Below, piece by piece: positions 1 to 8,023 of a DNA stretch of 37,098 nucleotides. This DNA is from Piscirickettsiaceae bacterium (GTDB taxonomy: Bacteria; Pseudomonadota; Gammaproteobacteria; Nitrosococcales; Methylophagaceae). The translations under genes and the position numbers were made by a program. The notes under the pieces are model-generated. The model was not told the origin of the DNA. It did not search any database and was given only the letters and a program-made list of their open reading frames with translations. The stretch lies in contig JABSQN010000006.1 in the NCBI GenBank assembly GCA_013215825.1, positions 1 to 37,098 of the forward strand, given 5' to 3'. Each line of letters begins with the position of its first letter. The first letter of the stretch is position 1.

Positions 1-70
1 CAGCAGTGAAACGACTTAGCGCCGATGATAGTGTGGGAGTTCCCATGTGAAAGTAGGTCACTGCCAGGCT
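1..70 (+). rRNA. rrf: 5S ribosomal RNA, 3' part
   Basis: The first 70 bases match the 3' two-thirds of gammaproteobacterial 5S rRNA. The block GCGCCGATGATAGTGTGGGA is present, and the end CTGCCAGGCT is the usual 5S 3' terminus. The 5' part lies outside the window. A rho-independent terminator follows at once, so this is the distal end of an rRNA operon. Confidence 0.93.
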
Positions 71-80
71 TTAATACAGA

Positions 81-115
81 AATACCCAGTCCTTTTTAGG
101 TCTGGGTATTTTTTT
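81..115 (+). terminator. rRNA operon terminator
   Basis: Inverted repeat AATACCCAG (81-89) / CTGGGTATT (102-110) with an inner CCT/AGG pair around TTTT, followed by a T-tract continuing to 115. It has the form of an intrinsic terminator and ends the operon containing the 5S gene. Confidence 0.9.
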
Positions 116-189
116 GCCTTGTGATTGATAATTTAATGTCGAATGTCGCCTAATTCGATTATAAAAAACTTCAATATCTTCCTAGACCG

Positions 190-1299
190 TTAATAATTCC
201 AGAGCGAATCCACGCCAATTGAGTCAATTGTCGGTGTTCCAGCTAAGGCCATAGCCACTTCAAGCTCTTCTCGTAAAATACGCAACATATGCCCCACGCC
301 TAATGCACCAGCCACAGCGAGTGCATATACTTGTGGTCGGCCAATTAACACAGCATTCGCTCCCAGGGCTAATGCTTTAAATACGTCGGTTCCACGCTCA
401 ATGCCGCCATCAAACAATAAAGTGTAATCCTTTCCCACGGCTTTTCTAATATGGGGCAATGCTTCTATGGCTGCCGGCACACAATCTAAGGTGCGACCAC
501 CATGATTCGATACCACAATGCCTTCAATGCCCATTGCTACTGCTTTAACTGCATCCGCCGGGCTTAAAATACCTTTCAAAATAATGGGAAGGGCGGTATT
601 CGCTTTTAGCCATTCAATATCATCCCAAGTTGGCGTTTCACTCATCATTCCTTGAAGCACAATACTTTGGCTTGGATCAAATGCCGCCGAAGGTAAATGA
701 GGACGATCAACAAGGTTCACTGCCTCAACACCTTCAGGTAGGACAAATTTAGCTCTTTGAGCACGGTTACGAATACCGTGTAAGGGCGCATCTATCGTAA
801 CCACTAATTTAGTATAGCCCGCTGCTTCTGCACGACGTACCAATGACAATGAAAAATCACGGCTCTGTTGAAAATAAAGTTGAAACCACTTAGGACTCTC
901 AAGTTCTTCAGCAATCTTTTCTAATGAAACGGTAGATAAGGTACTCACCATCATGCCTGTTTCTAAAATACTCGCCGCTTGTGCCGTGGCAATTTCACCT
1001 TCTGGATGCACTAATTGCTGAAAAGCCACCGGCGCTAACATCATAGGATGACGCCATGTTTCACCCAGAATTTCGATTTGAGTTCCACCTTGCGTACAAT
1101 CTATCAATACACGTGGGTGAATAGTTATATCGTCCAATTTGCTGCGATTGCGACGTAACGTTAATTCATCAGCGCCACCGCCAACAATATATTCATAAAC
1201 CGCATGTGACATGTGATTTTTTGCATAAGAAGCATAATCAGAAAGGCACACTAAATCTTCAGGAATAGTATCTAACGCCGCTTGAAATGTGTTCGCCAT
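190..1299 (-). CDS. FMN-dependent alpha-hydroxy-acid dehydrogenase/oxidase (LldD/glycolate oxidase family)
   Basis: A 369-residue TIM-barrel flavoenzyme of the LldD, lactate oxidase and glycolate oxidase family, which oxidises an L-2-hydroxy acid to a 2-oxo acid. Family signatures are visible: PMMLAPVAFQ near 85-94, FQLYFQQ (139-145), VVTIDAP (166-172), the FMN-contacting Lys in ILKGIL (Lys242), the active-site SNHGGR (catalytic base His266, substrate Arg269), and the phosphate-binding FDGGIERG...LIGRP stretch. There is no signal peptide or membrane segment, so it should be cytoplasmic. The ATG has AGAAG upstream. It starts only 21 bases after the stop of the PiuC-like hydroxylase on the same strand, so it is probably the last gene of the siderophore operon. 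The exact substrate (lactate, glycolate, mandelate or a siderophore-derived hydroxy acid) cannot be read from the sequence. Confidence 0.88.
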   Translation of the reverse strand: MANTFQAALDTIPEDLVCLSDYASYAKNHMSHAVYEYIVGGGADELTLRRNRSKLDDITIHPRVLIDCTQGGTQIEILGETWRHPMMLAPVAFQQLVHPEGEIATAQAASILETGMMVSTLSTVSLEKIAEELESPKWFQLYFQQSRDFSLSLVRRAEAAGYTKLVVTIDAPLHGIRNRAQRAKFVLPEGVEAVNLVDRPHLPSAAFDPSQSIVLQGMMSETPTWDDIEWLKANTALPIILKGILSPADAVKAVAMGIEGIVVSNHGGRTLDCVPAAIEALPHIRKAVGKDYTLLFDGGIERGTDVFKALALGANAVLIGRPQVYALAVAGALGVGHMLRILREELEVAMALAGTPTIDSIGVDSLWNY

Positions 1300-1320
1300 G
1301 ATTATCTTCTCATTTAAATA

Positions 1321-2001
1321 TTAAGTATCAGCCCATTGACGGATAAGATTATGATAAATGCCCGACAAGCGCATTACATCGGTTGAATCATGCCCCTGAA
1401 GAGTGGTGAGTGATTGCACACTTTGATCCAAATCAAATAATATTTTTCGCTGTTCATTATCTCTAATCATACTTTGCAGCCAAAATACAATACTGATGCG
1501 TTCACCACGCGTAACAGGGGTGACTTGATGCAAGCTAGTTGAAGGATAAAGAATCAAGTCACCCGCCGAAAGCTTAACGGGTTGCGTTGAAAAATGGTTT
1601 TCAATCATTAACTCCCCACCGTCATACGAATCAGGATCACTTAAAAATAAGGTACAAGATAAATCTGTGCGAATTCGTGCTCCGGTATTGGGCGGAACTC
1701 GAATAGCATTATCAACATGTATACCATAGGTTTCACCTACACCATAACGATTAATCATTGGAGGGAATATTTTCAGCGGTAATGCCGCCGATATAAAAGC
1801 AGGATGTTGTGCTAGAACGGATAAGACAAAGTCTTCTAACTCTCGCACAATAGGAGAGTCAGCCGGTAATTGTTGATTATTTTTAACGCTGTTTGATTGC
1901 TGGCCACCTGTCGTTCGACCATCGACCCACTGTTCTTCCGCTATTTTAGAGTGAACAGCTGCAAGCTGTTTCTTGGATAACACATTAGGGATGGCAATCA
2001 T
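1321..2001 (-). CDS. piuC: PKHD-type Fe(II)/2-oxoglutarate-dependent hydroxylase (PiuC/YbiX family)
   Basis: A 226-residue protein matching the Fe(II)- and 2-oxoglutarate-dependent dioxygenases YbiX/PiuC, which are commonly encoded beside catecholate-siderophore receptors of the Fiu/PiuA type. The iron-binding facial triad is visible as HVD (His95, Asp97) and His158 in SLHQV. Arg168 in RGERISIVFW is the expected 2-oxoglutarate anchor. N-terminal residues resemble the family start (IPNVLSKKQL). Its substrate is not established from sequence. A role in handling or modifying an imported iron chelate is inferred from linkage. It lies downstream of the TonB-dependent receptor, separated by a hairpin that may attenuate but need not block read-through. 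The start ATG has AAGG about 10 bases upstream. Confidence 0.9.
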   Translation of the reverse strand: MIAIPNVLSKKQLAAVHSKIAEEQWVDGRTTGGQQSNSVKNNQQLPADSPIVRELEDFVLSVLAQHPAFISAALPLKIFPPMINRYGVGETYGIHVDNAIRVPPNTGARIRTDLSCTLFLSDPDSYDGGELMIENHFSTQPVKLSAGDLILYPSTSLHQVTPVTRGERISIVFWLQSMIRDNEQRKILFDLDQSVQSLTTLQGHDSTDVMRLSGIYHNLIRQWADT

Positions 2002-2024
2002 AATTTTGGAGCCTTATAAAAACA

Positions 2025-2050
2025 AACCGAGGACATCACTGCCCTCGGTT
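2025..2050 (-). terminator. Hairpin between receptor and hydroxylase genes (terminator or attenuator)
   Basis: An 8-bp stem (AACCGAGG / CCTCGGTT) with a 10-base loop lies just after the receptor gene. On the minus strand it is followed by TGTTTTTA, the form of a rho-independent terminator. The hydroxylase starts only about 24 bases further on, so partial read-through setting the receptor:hydroxylase ratio is plausible. Confidence 0.7.
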
Positions 2051-2060
2051 ATTTTACTAC

Positions 2061-2098
2061 TTAACGTATAAATTTATACGTTAAAATTTATACGTTAA
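2061..2098. repeat. Perfect 24-bp palindrome plus duplicated receptor 3' end
   Basis: Bases 2061-2084 form a perfect palindrome centred between 2072 and 2073, with half-site TTAACGTATAAA. The same word recurs at 2085-2098, inside the last codons of the receptor gene. Read on the minus strand, the end of the gene (coding Leu-Thr-Tyr-Lys-Phe-stop) is repeated immediately after the stop codon and then mirrored. Confidence 0.75.
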
Positions 2099-4399
2099 TG
2101 TTGCATTAGCTGCTCGAGCATCACCAATATAAACAATACTACCACCACGATATACGGCAGTGTAATACTCTTTATCAGTAATATTTTGCACATTGACACG
2201 TAAATCTAACTGACTAGATAGTTTATAACTTGCGAACATGTCATATACCGTATAACCAGGCAGCTCAACTCTACCTTCTGAACCCGCATCAGGTTGACCA
2301 CCCAAAATTCCACTTGCGTAAGTTAAGTTACCACCAAAAGCAAACTTAGGTGTGTACTGATAACGCAATTGAACACTTAGACTTTTCTTAGCAAAGTTGG
2401 CTTTTGGTAAACCAATATTATCAGGATAAGAAATAGTACCACCACGGCCTGAAGTTGCCACAGTACCATCAAAATAAGAATCAGTTGTTTTAGAATCCAT
2501 AATGGCTAAGCCCATTTGACCGCTTAATTTAGGTGTAATATTTCCTGACAAGCCAAATTCAACACCGTGTACTCGATTTGCACCAGTATTAAATGAACCA
2601 CCCGTATCATAAGAATCAACACCACTTTCAATAACATCGTCTTTCTTAGTCAAGAAAGCAGCAGCCGTTAGCAATAAATTGTTATCAAATAAATTCCATT
2701 TGGTTCCAATTTCAAAGTTCTCAGCTTGTTCTGGTTCAGCATTGTAATTTCCATCAGAGTCATTACATAAGCCACCATAACCACAGCTAGTCCCCGCATC
2801 TGCTTCGCCACCATTAATATTCGATGATGTACTCCAGCTTGCGTAGACATTACCATTTTCCCAAGGCGAGAAAACAACCCCTAAATGGCCATTCCAGAAA
2901 CTATCACTGTACTTATAGGTCGTTGCAGGAACCGGAGTAGGAGTCGGGCCTCTACCAGCACTAGCTGCAGTCCATAATTCATATTCAAAATGATCATAAC
3001 GAATACCCGCAAATACTTCCCAGTCTTCATTTAAGGTGATGGTATCCATAAAGAATAAAGACTGTGTAACTAACTCTAAGGCGCTTGATTTATCATTTTT
3101 AGACGTTGAACCTGCCCAAAGACCATTATCAGCATTATTAGGATCAATCGTGAAGGTATTTGTTGTGTTAACGTCGTAATTACCTCTATCCGTCTCTTCT
3201 TTGGCTAACTCAATTCCACCAATGAAGTTATGTTGTTGGCCCCAGATTTTAGTATCAAACATCACCGTTGTTTGGTTGCCAAGATAATCATTTTCTTGCC
3301 ACCCTGTAAATTGCCTTAAGTTACCACGCTCATAGCCAGTAATAATATATTCATTTACTGTATTACCAACACGTGTTTTATTTTCTATACGGAAATTTTC
3401 AGTAATATTCCAATCAAGTTTAACGGTGAAAATATCTGCACCAGTTTCTTGAAAATCAAGCCCGTCTTGACCAACATGATCTCTATCATTGTCTGGCCGG
3501 CCATCAGAATCCATGCCTGTACCGGTATCCGTTCTATCATCACCACGGAAGTGATAATAATCAGCAGATACAGCAAATTTATCAGTAGCTTGAAACACAC
3601 CTGATAATAATGCACCTTGGCGTTGTTCTGCCGCTGGTGCACGATTTGGAATATCAGCATCGGTGTATAACACGTTCAAACGTACAGCAAATCGGTCATT
3701 AACAACTTTGTTTGCATCAAGAGTATAACGCTGGTAACTATCTGTACCTAAACCACCTGATAAAGTAGTGAAATCATCTACAAACGTTGCTTTTTTAGTG
3801 ACACTATTAACGGCACCACCTGTTGAACCACGACCAGCAAAGGTTGAACTTGGGCCTTTACTAATTTCAATTTGTTCTATTGCAAATGTTTCACGCGTAA
3901 TCAAACCAGGGTCACGTAAACCATCAACATAAATATCACTACGCGCTTCATAACCACGGATAACATAACGGTCACCAAATGAGTTACCACCTTCACCAGT
4001 GCCCAATGTAATACCCGGTTGTGCACTTAAAATATCTTTAAGTTCTGTTTTACCCGAGTCTGCAATATAGTCTTTTGTAAGTACCGTTATTGTCGCTGGT
4101 GTATCAGCAATATCACGTGTACGGCGTGAGTCAGATAAACGTTTTGCTTTATAAGGCGCATTAGGTTCAGCATAAGGATTTGCTTCCGCATCCACTGCAA
4201 TTCCAGATTCCTCAATAACAAGTGCATCAAGTGTTGATATTTCTTCGGCATGTACATTACCCATCATTGCCGTTGAAACAGCTAATGCTAAAGTAGTCGC
4301 CATTGATATAGAGTTTAATCGCTCATTATTGGCCTGCAAACTAAGGGATTGTCCCTCACGTTTACTGGCTACGCTTGTTTTAGTTTTTTTTAAAAGCAC
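2081..4399 (-). CDS. TonB-dependent siderophore receptor (catecholate/Fiu-like)
   Basis: A 772-residue outer-membrane beta-barrel receptor that imports a ferric siderophore using TonB energy. The N-terminus carries an extended export signal: a polar stretch of about 30 residues, then a hydrophobic core (ATTLALAVSTAMM) and a likely cleavage site after NVHA near residue 51. A plug domain follows, with ITVLTKDYIADSG, YVIRGYEARSDIYVDGLRD and the hallmark IEISKGPSSTFAGRGSTGGAVN. The barrel ends in the canonical terminal aromatic (TLTYKF). The start is GTG, supported by a strong AAGGA 8 bases upstream at 4408-4412. It lies 195 bases downstream of tonB on the same strand and is followed by piuC. Siderophore-receptor class is clear. 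The catecholate type is inferred from the PiuC partner. No clear Fur site was seen in its own 195-base upstream region. Confidence 0.93.
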   Translation of the reverse strand: MLLKKTKTSVASKREGQSLSLQANNERLNSISMATTLALAVSTAMMGNVHAEEISTLDALVIEESGIAVDAEANPYAEPNAPYKAKRLSDSRRTRDIADTPATITVLTKDYIADSGKTELKDILSAQPGITLGTGEGGNSFGDRYVIRGYEARSDIYVDGLRDPGLITRETFAIEQIEISKGPSSTFAGRGSTGGAVNSVTKKATFVDDFTTLSGGLGTDSYQRYTLDANKVVNDRFAVRLNVLYTDADIPNRAPAAEQRQGALLSGVFQATDKFAVSADYYHFRGDDRTDTGTGMDSDGRPDNDRDHVGQDGLDFQETGADIFTVKLDWNITENFRIENKTRVGNTVNEYIITGYERGNLRQFTGWQENDYLGNQTTVMFDTKIWGQQHNFIGGIELAKEETDRGNYDVNTTNTFTIDPNNADNGLWAGSTSKNDKSSALELVTQSLFFMDTITLNEDWEVFAGIRYDHFEYELWTAASAGRGPTPTPVPATTYKYSDSFWNGHLGVVFSPWENGNVYASWSTSSNINGGEADAGTSCGYGGLCNDSDGNYNAEPEQAENFEIGTKWNLFDNNLLLTAAAFLTKKDDVIESGVDSYDTGGSFNTGANRVHGVEFGLSGNITPKLSGQMGLAIMDSKTTDSYFDGTVATSGRGGTISYPDNIGLPKANFAKKSLSVQLRYQYTPKFAFGGNLTYASGILGGQPDAGSEGRVELPGYTVYDMFASYKLSSQLDLRVNVQNITDKEYYTAVYRGGSIVYIGDARAANATLTYKF

Positions 4400-4594
4400 T
4401 CTTAAGTTCCTTAATTTACAATTATAAAAATTATTTAACGGTATTTATTATTTACACGCCGCTAAACGTGCCGAACGCAACCTAAATTCAACGTTTAGAT
4501 CGATATATTGGCTATAAATATCATATTTAATGGCTACATTTTTTGGTCATAAGTCTTTATGTGTAATTCAATCTATTTGAGTTTCTACTCACGG

Positions 4595-5428
4595 TTAATG
4601 TGTCTTTTTCAACTTAAATTCAATAGGAATGTTAATTGATAACTGGGCTTGCTCCATATCATCTGAGAAAGAAGGGAAAGGGGCTGCTTTTCGTAACATT
4701 CTCAATACAGCATCGTCTAACTTCTTATAACCCGAACTACGACTGATTCTTGACTCCAGCACTTTTCCATCACGGTTAACGATAAAAAACAATGTAACGA
4801 CGCCTTCTTGATTTCTACGTCTAGCCTGACTCGGATAGCGTTTATGCTTGGTCAATCTGGCAGCTATTATAGAAAAATAAGATTGCTTAGCAGCAACACT
4901 TCCCCCCGTACTCAAGGCATCAGACCTACCCGTTGTTATTTGTTTAGGGCTGGCAGATTTGGGAGCCGACGTTGCACTATTAGGTTGAGGACTTACTTTT
5001 TCCTTTATGATTTCTTTTTCTACTGACTCCTCTTCAACTTTCTTTTCTTGTACCGGTTTGGGCTTCGCTTGCTGTTGTATCTTGACCTTGGCTTCTTTAA
5101 CTTCAGGTGTTTTTTCTAGTGCCTGTAATGGTTTAATTATTTCTTTAATCGGCTCTTCGACAACTTCTTTAATAACGTCTTCTTCAACAGGTTCAACCAC
5201 CTCTTTAGGCTCGGGCGGAGCAGTACTTTCTTCTTGCTCCTCCATATCTTCAGCTGGGGGCGCTACCGATGTTCCTAAATCGCCCATCATGCCTAAATCT
5301 ATTTCTATCCCCATCTCACCTTTCGCTTTTGCCGCCGCGTCTGATAAAGAAAAAAAGGGCATAAAAGCTAAAGCATGAATTGTTAATGCAAATAGAAATG
5401 CAGCCAACCATTGGTGTGTACTAATCAT
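4595..5428 (-). CDS. tonB: Energy transducer TonB
   Basis: A 277-residue TonB. Residues about 7-27 form the N-terminal membrane anchor. A long Pro/Glu/Lys-rich periplasmic spacer follows (repeated EEPIKE- and KPKPVQEK-like runs, about 55-150). The C-terminal domain contains the family motif RYPSQARRRNQEGVV and then VNRDGKVLESRISRSSGYK. It couples the ExbB/ExbD proton-driven motor to the outer-membrane receptor. The membrane anchor contains a His (TIHALAFM), as in functional TonB proteins. Its start lies 7 bases after the upstream exbD stop, so it is co-transcribed with the exb genes. It is very probably dedicated to the adjacent siderophore receptor. Confidence 0.93.
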   Translation of the reverse strand: MISTHQWLAAFLFALTIHALAFMPFFSLSDAAAKAKGEMGIEIDLGMMGDLGTSVAPPAEDMEEQEESTAPPEPKEVVEPVEEDVIKEVVEEPIKEIIKPLQALEKTPEVKEAKVKIQQQAKPKPVQEKKVEEESVEKEIIKEKVSPQPNSATSAPKSASPKQITTGRSDALSTGGSVAAKQSYFSIIAARLTKHKRYPSQARRRNQEGVVTLFFIVNRDGKVLESRISRSSGYKKLDDAVLRMLRKAAPFPSFSDDMEQAQLSINIPIEFKLKKTH

Positions 5429-5435
5429 TATTTAA

Positions 5436-5855
5436 TTACGCCTGTTCTTGTGTAATCAGTGATAATCGTTCAATTCCTGCTGCTTTAATTTGTTTTAAAA
5501 CAACCTGTAATTGTTCTACTTCCAGTTCAGAATCAGCTTTAACAATGATCGCTGCTTCTTCACCCTCATTTAATGAGTGAGAATAATCAAAAATACGTTG
5601 AGTGATCTGATTGTCCTCAACCACTACACCAGCAATAAAAACGTCTCCCTCTTTCGTCACGACGACCTTTAAAGGATCAGCTAACAACTCACTAGCACTT
5701 AATGACAAAGGTGGAGCCACCTCAGCACCATCGGATGCTTCAATATGGCCAGCCACCATAAAGAAAATAAGCATGAGAAATACCACATTAATAAGTGGTA
5801 TTAAGCTGTCATCAGCACTTTTCATACGTCTTTCTGCTTGTGTATTTAAAATCAT
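5436..5855 (-). CDS. exbD: ExbD-family protein lacking the conserved membrane Asp
   Basis: A 139-residue ExbD/TolR-type protein: short cytoplasmic N-terminus, one membrane helix (about 18-38) and a periplasmic domain with EAAIIVKADSELEVEQL. In ExbD/TolR the helix carries a proton-accepting Asp in a PxID motif. Here the aligned position reads PLIN, with Asn23 (codon AAT at 5787-5789). The upstream paralogue keeps Asp. The start overlaps the preceding exbD stop by four bases (ATGA), so the two are translationally coupled and likely made in equal amounts. It could be a structural partner in a mixed ExbD dimer. The protein is otherwise intact. Confidence 0.88.
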   Translation of the reverse strand: MILNTQAERRMKSADDSLIPLINVVFLMLIFFMVAGHIEASDGAEVAPPLSLSASELLADPLKVVVTKEGDVFIAGVVVEDNQITQRIFDYSHSLNEGEEAAIIVKADSELEVEQLQVVLKQIKAAGIERLSLITQEQA

Positions 5856-6250
5856 GGCAACACACCTGCCAATGAAACTTGATATGCACCTGCTTGTTTC
5901 AAATTATCCAGCAAGGTCACCATGGCTTGCGTGTTAATACCTTTCGCTACGGTAATAACATAGGTTGCTTTAGGTTCCTCATTAATCAATGCACTTAATG
6001 CCATCGCATCTTGACTTAATAGCGTTCGCCCATCAAAACTTACACGTCCGTCATTTGACTCTAATTTAATTACTCTTAAATTCTCTGTCTGAGTATCATC
6101 ACTAATAGAAGGCGCTAATAAATCTATTTGTTGCCAACGAGAAAACGTAGACGTCAGCATAAAAAATAGTAATAAAATGAAAACGATATCGATTAAAGGT
6201 GTCAGGCTGATCATTTCTCGACGTGGTGCAGGGTCAAGATTAAGCAGCAT
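5852..6250 (-). CDS. exbD: ExbD-family biopolymer transporter subunit
   Basis: A 132-residue ExbD/TolR protein from the ATG at 6250. A longer reading frame extends upstream to 6325, but the 6250 start is chosen because it has AAGGA upstream at good spacing and gives the normal family length. The helix (about 17-38) contains TPLIDIVFILLLFFML with the conserved Asp21 that carries protons in ExbB/ExbD motors. A periplasmic domain follows, with ATYVITVAKGINTQAMVTLL. It overlaps the end of exbB by 11 bases and the start of the second exbD by 4, so the motor genes are translationally coupled. It works in the inner membrane with ExbB and TonB. Confidence 0.92.
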   Translation of the reverse strand: MLLNLDPAPRREMISLTPLIDIVFILLLFFMLTSTFSRWQQIDLLAPSISDDTQTENLRVIKLESNDGRVSFDGRTLLSQDAMALSALINEEPKATYVITVAKGINTQAMVTLLDNLKQAGAYQVSLAGVLP

Positions 6251-7100
6251 TATCCGAATCCTTACGAAATACATTTTTTTCAGATTCTGCTGGTTGACGG
6301 GTGAACACTTGAGTAACAACGTCATTCATTAATGCTGCAACGCGATCAACTTTTCTTTCTAACAAATTATGTACAGCTACAACAGGAATGGCGACCGACA
6401 AACCTACCGCAGTAGTGAATAAAGCCTGCCAAATCCCTCCTGATAAAACAGAAGGATCAACTTGACTACCTGCCGCTTCCATTTGTTGAAAAGCAACAAT
6501 CATCCCTAATACCGTTCCTAATAACCCGAGCAATGGGCTTAACGTAGCAATTACTTCTAAAGGCCTTAAATAAGCCCTTAATTGTTCTAATTTTAATGTC
6601 GCAACTCGGTTAAGTTCTTCTTTCAACAAGTCAATATTACGTGAATGACTCATTAAACCATCCATTGCTAGCGATGTAACATCCGCAATAATATGCTTAT
6701 TAGGTAAGGCTTTTTTTGCAGCCGTAAACTCACCATTCATCCATAAGCTCAAGCTACGATCAATCTCTTTCCGGCGTTCAGGCCTCAAAACAGCAAATTG
6801 CCAACACTTAATTAAGATAATCGTTAAGGCAAAAAGAGACATTATCGATAGCACCCAAACAACTGGGCCACCGACGGCTAAAAACTCATTTATTCTCGCT
6901 GATAATGTTTCTGCTGGAATGCTCTGACTATCTAATAGTAAATCTGGAGAGATAATATCACTAGAGCCATAACCACTCTCTAGCCTCGATTGAACAGTAT
7001 CAATTGCAGTGTCTTCAATACCCGCCAAGCGATCCACATCGTTTGTTACGATTGCTTTAGTAGTTACAGTATTTTCAAGGATAGTTTCTTCTTCATTCAT
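6240..7100 (-). CDS. exbB: ExbB/TolQ/MotA-family proton channel protein with N-terminal extension
   Basis: The inner-membrane motor component that forms the proton-driven ring around ExbD. From the ATG at 7100 it has 286 residues. The frame opens 15 bases earlier at a TTG without a visible ribosome site, so ATG is preferred. Three membrane helices are seen at about 79-101, 183-205 and 226-246. The family core reads LRPLEVIATLSPLLGLLGTV and GGIWQALFTTAVGLSVAIP. A polar, acidic stretch of about 70 residues precedes the first helix, longer than in a minimal ExbB/TolQ, and it has no evident signal peptide. It is the first gene of the exbB-exbD-exbD-tonB operon, with a Fur-like site 58 bases upstream of the start. 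Confidence 0.9.
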   Translation of the reverse strand: MNEEETILENTVTTKAIVTNDVDRLAGIEDTAIDTVQSRLESGYGSSDIISPDLLLDSQSIPAETLSARINEFLAVGGPVVWVLSIMSLFALTIILIKCWQFAVLRPERRKEIDRSLSLWMNGEFTAAKKALPNKHIIADVTSLAMDGLMSHSRNIDLLKEELNRVATLKLEQLRAYLRPLEVIATLSPLLGLLGTVLGMIVAFQQMEAAGSQVDPSVLSGGIWQALFTTAVGLSVAIPVVAVHNLLERKVDRVAALMNDVVTQVFTRQPAESEKNVFRKDSDNAA

Positions 7101-7157
7101 TACAGCATTCTTCAATAAAAGTTAGGTATATTTAAATAAGACAATATAAATACGAAT

Positions 7158-7176
7158 GCAAATGATAACGATTCGC
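7158..7176. promoter_or_regulatory. Candidate Fur operator ahead of exbB
   Basis: GCAAATGATAACGATTCGC matches 13 of 19 positions of the classical Fur box (GATAATGATAATCATTATC), including the core AATGATAA. On the minus strand a promoter-like TTGCAT - 17 bases - TATTTA overlaps and follows it. Fur repression of the exb-tonB operon under iron sufficiency is the expected reading. It is inferred, not shown. Confidence 0.65.
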
Positions 7177-8023
7177 ATCCAGATAATCAACTGCAGTTTG
7201 GGTGTTAACTGCCATTTCAATGCAACTCATTGTTTAAGCTGAAAAGTTAGTTTTATAGTGTTCGGAACAAACTGTGTAATGAACTGTCTCATCGCAAAAT
7301 GTCACACGTTACCTGTGCTTAACCCCTGTTTTTATTAGGGTATTTCAAATTGTGGGGGTAGATAAAATAATGATTTATCCTGTGCTGATTTTTACCAAAT
7401 ACGTTGGGGAGGGGAGTGGCACATTAGAATGGTATGTTTTGAGCGTATAATTAAGTTTTGTCAGACCACAATTCACGTGGTAAAACCATTTTTAGTATTG
7501 GCACAGCTCGTTAATTTCACCTACGTTTATGCTTTTTTTAACAGGCCGACCAGGCTTCCCTCGCCATGTACATTGCCCAATTGTCTTCACTATTTATTGC
7601 TGAAAATTCTCTATTCCTAATACGTAACCACCATTGCTAGCTTTTCGGTTCTGATCTATTAGCCCAGGTTCAATTTGGTATCGGAATAATTCCCGATAAG
7701 CTTGCTGCCTCTGCTAAAAAATTGTACCCCCGTTGTTTGTATAGCAGGTGAGGGCTAAGAAGTGAATAATGGTACTGAATCTATGCAAAGCACAGTTTCT
7801 ACCATTTTCAGTGGGATAAGGTGATTGCTTACCTTTGTGACCGAGGTTTTGCAAAGATGGTCGATGAGCAACATTACATTTTGAATAAAGTAGGATTGGT
7901 TTTTTATTAATAATATAATGGAGTATTATTAGCTGATTTGATGATGCTATTTCATCGTAAGTGAATAGTTGAGTTGAAACGTTAACAAACCACGTAGCAG
8001 GGACGCAGCCCTTCCACACAGGC
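7177..8023. other. Long intergenic stretch between the iron operon and selO
   Basis: I see no intact gene here. The stretch contains a gene-like open fragment without a start at 7779-7910 on the plus strand (reads YHFQWDKVIAYLCDRGFAKM, family not recognised). It also has an AT-rich inverted repeat TAATAATA/TATTATTA at 7908-7915 and 7924-7931. Base composition is mixed. It may be the left flank of an acquired segment carrying selO. Confidence 0.4.

Noticed and set aside
4400-4594. AT-rich words before the receptor as a Fur box
   Set aside because: Matches to the Fur consensus were poor and explained by AT richness.
5007-5378. 123-codon plus-strand frame rich in Ser/Thr opposite tonB
   Set aside because: It is the reverse reading of TonB's Pro/Glu repeats; low complexity and no start signal.
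7429-7620. 63-codon open frame on the plus strand in the exbB-selO gap
   Set aside because: No ribosome site, odd composition and no recognisable motif; it looks like chance.
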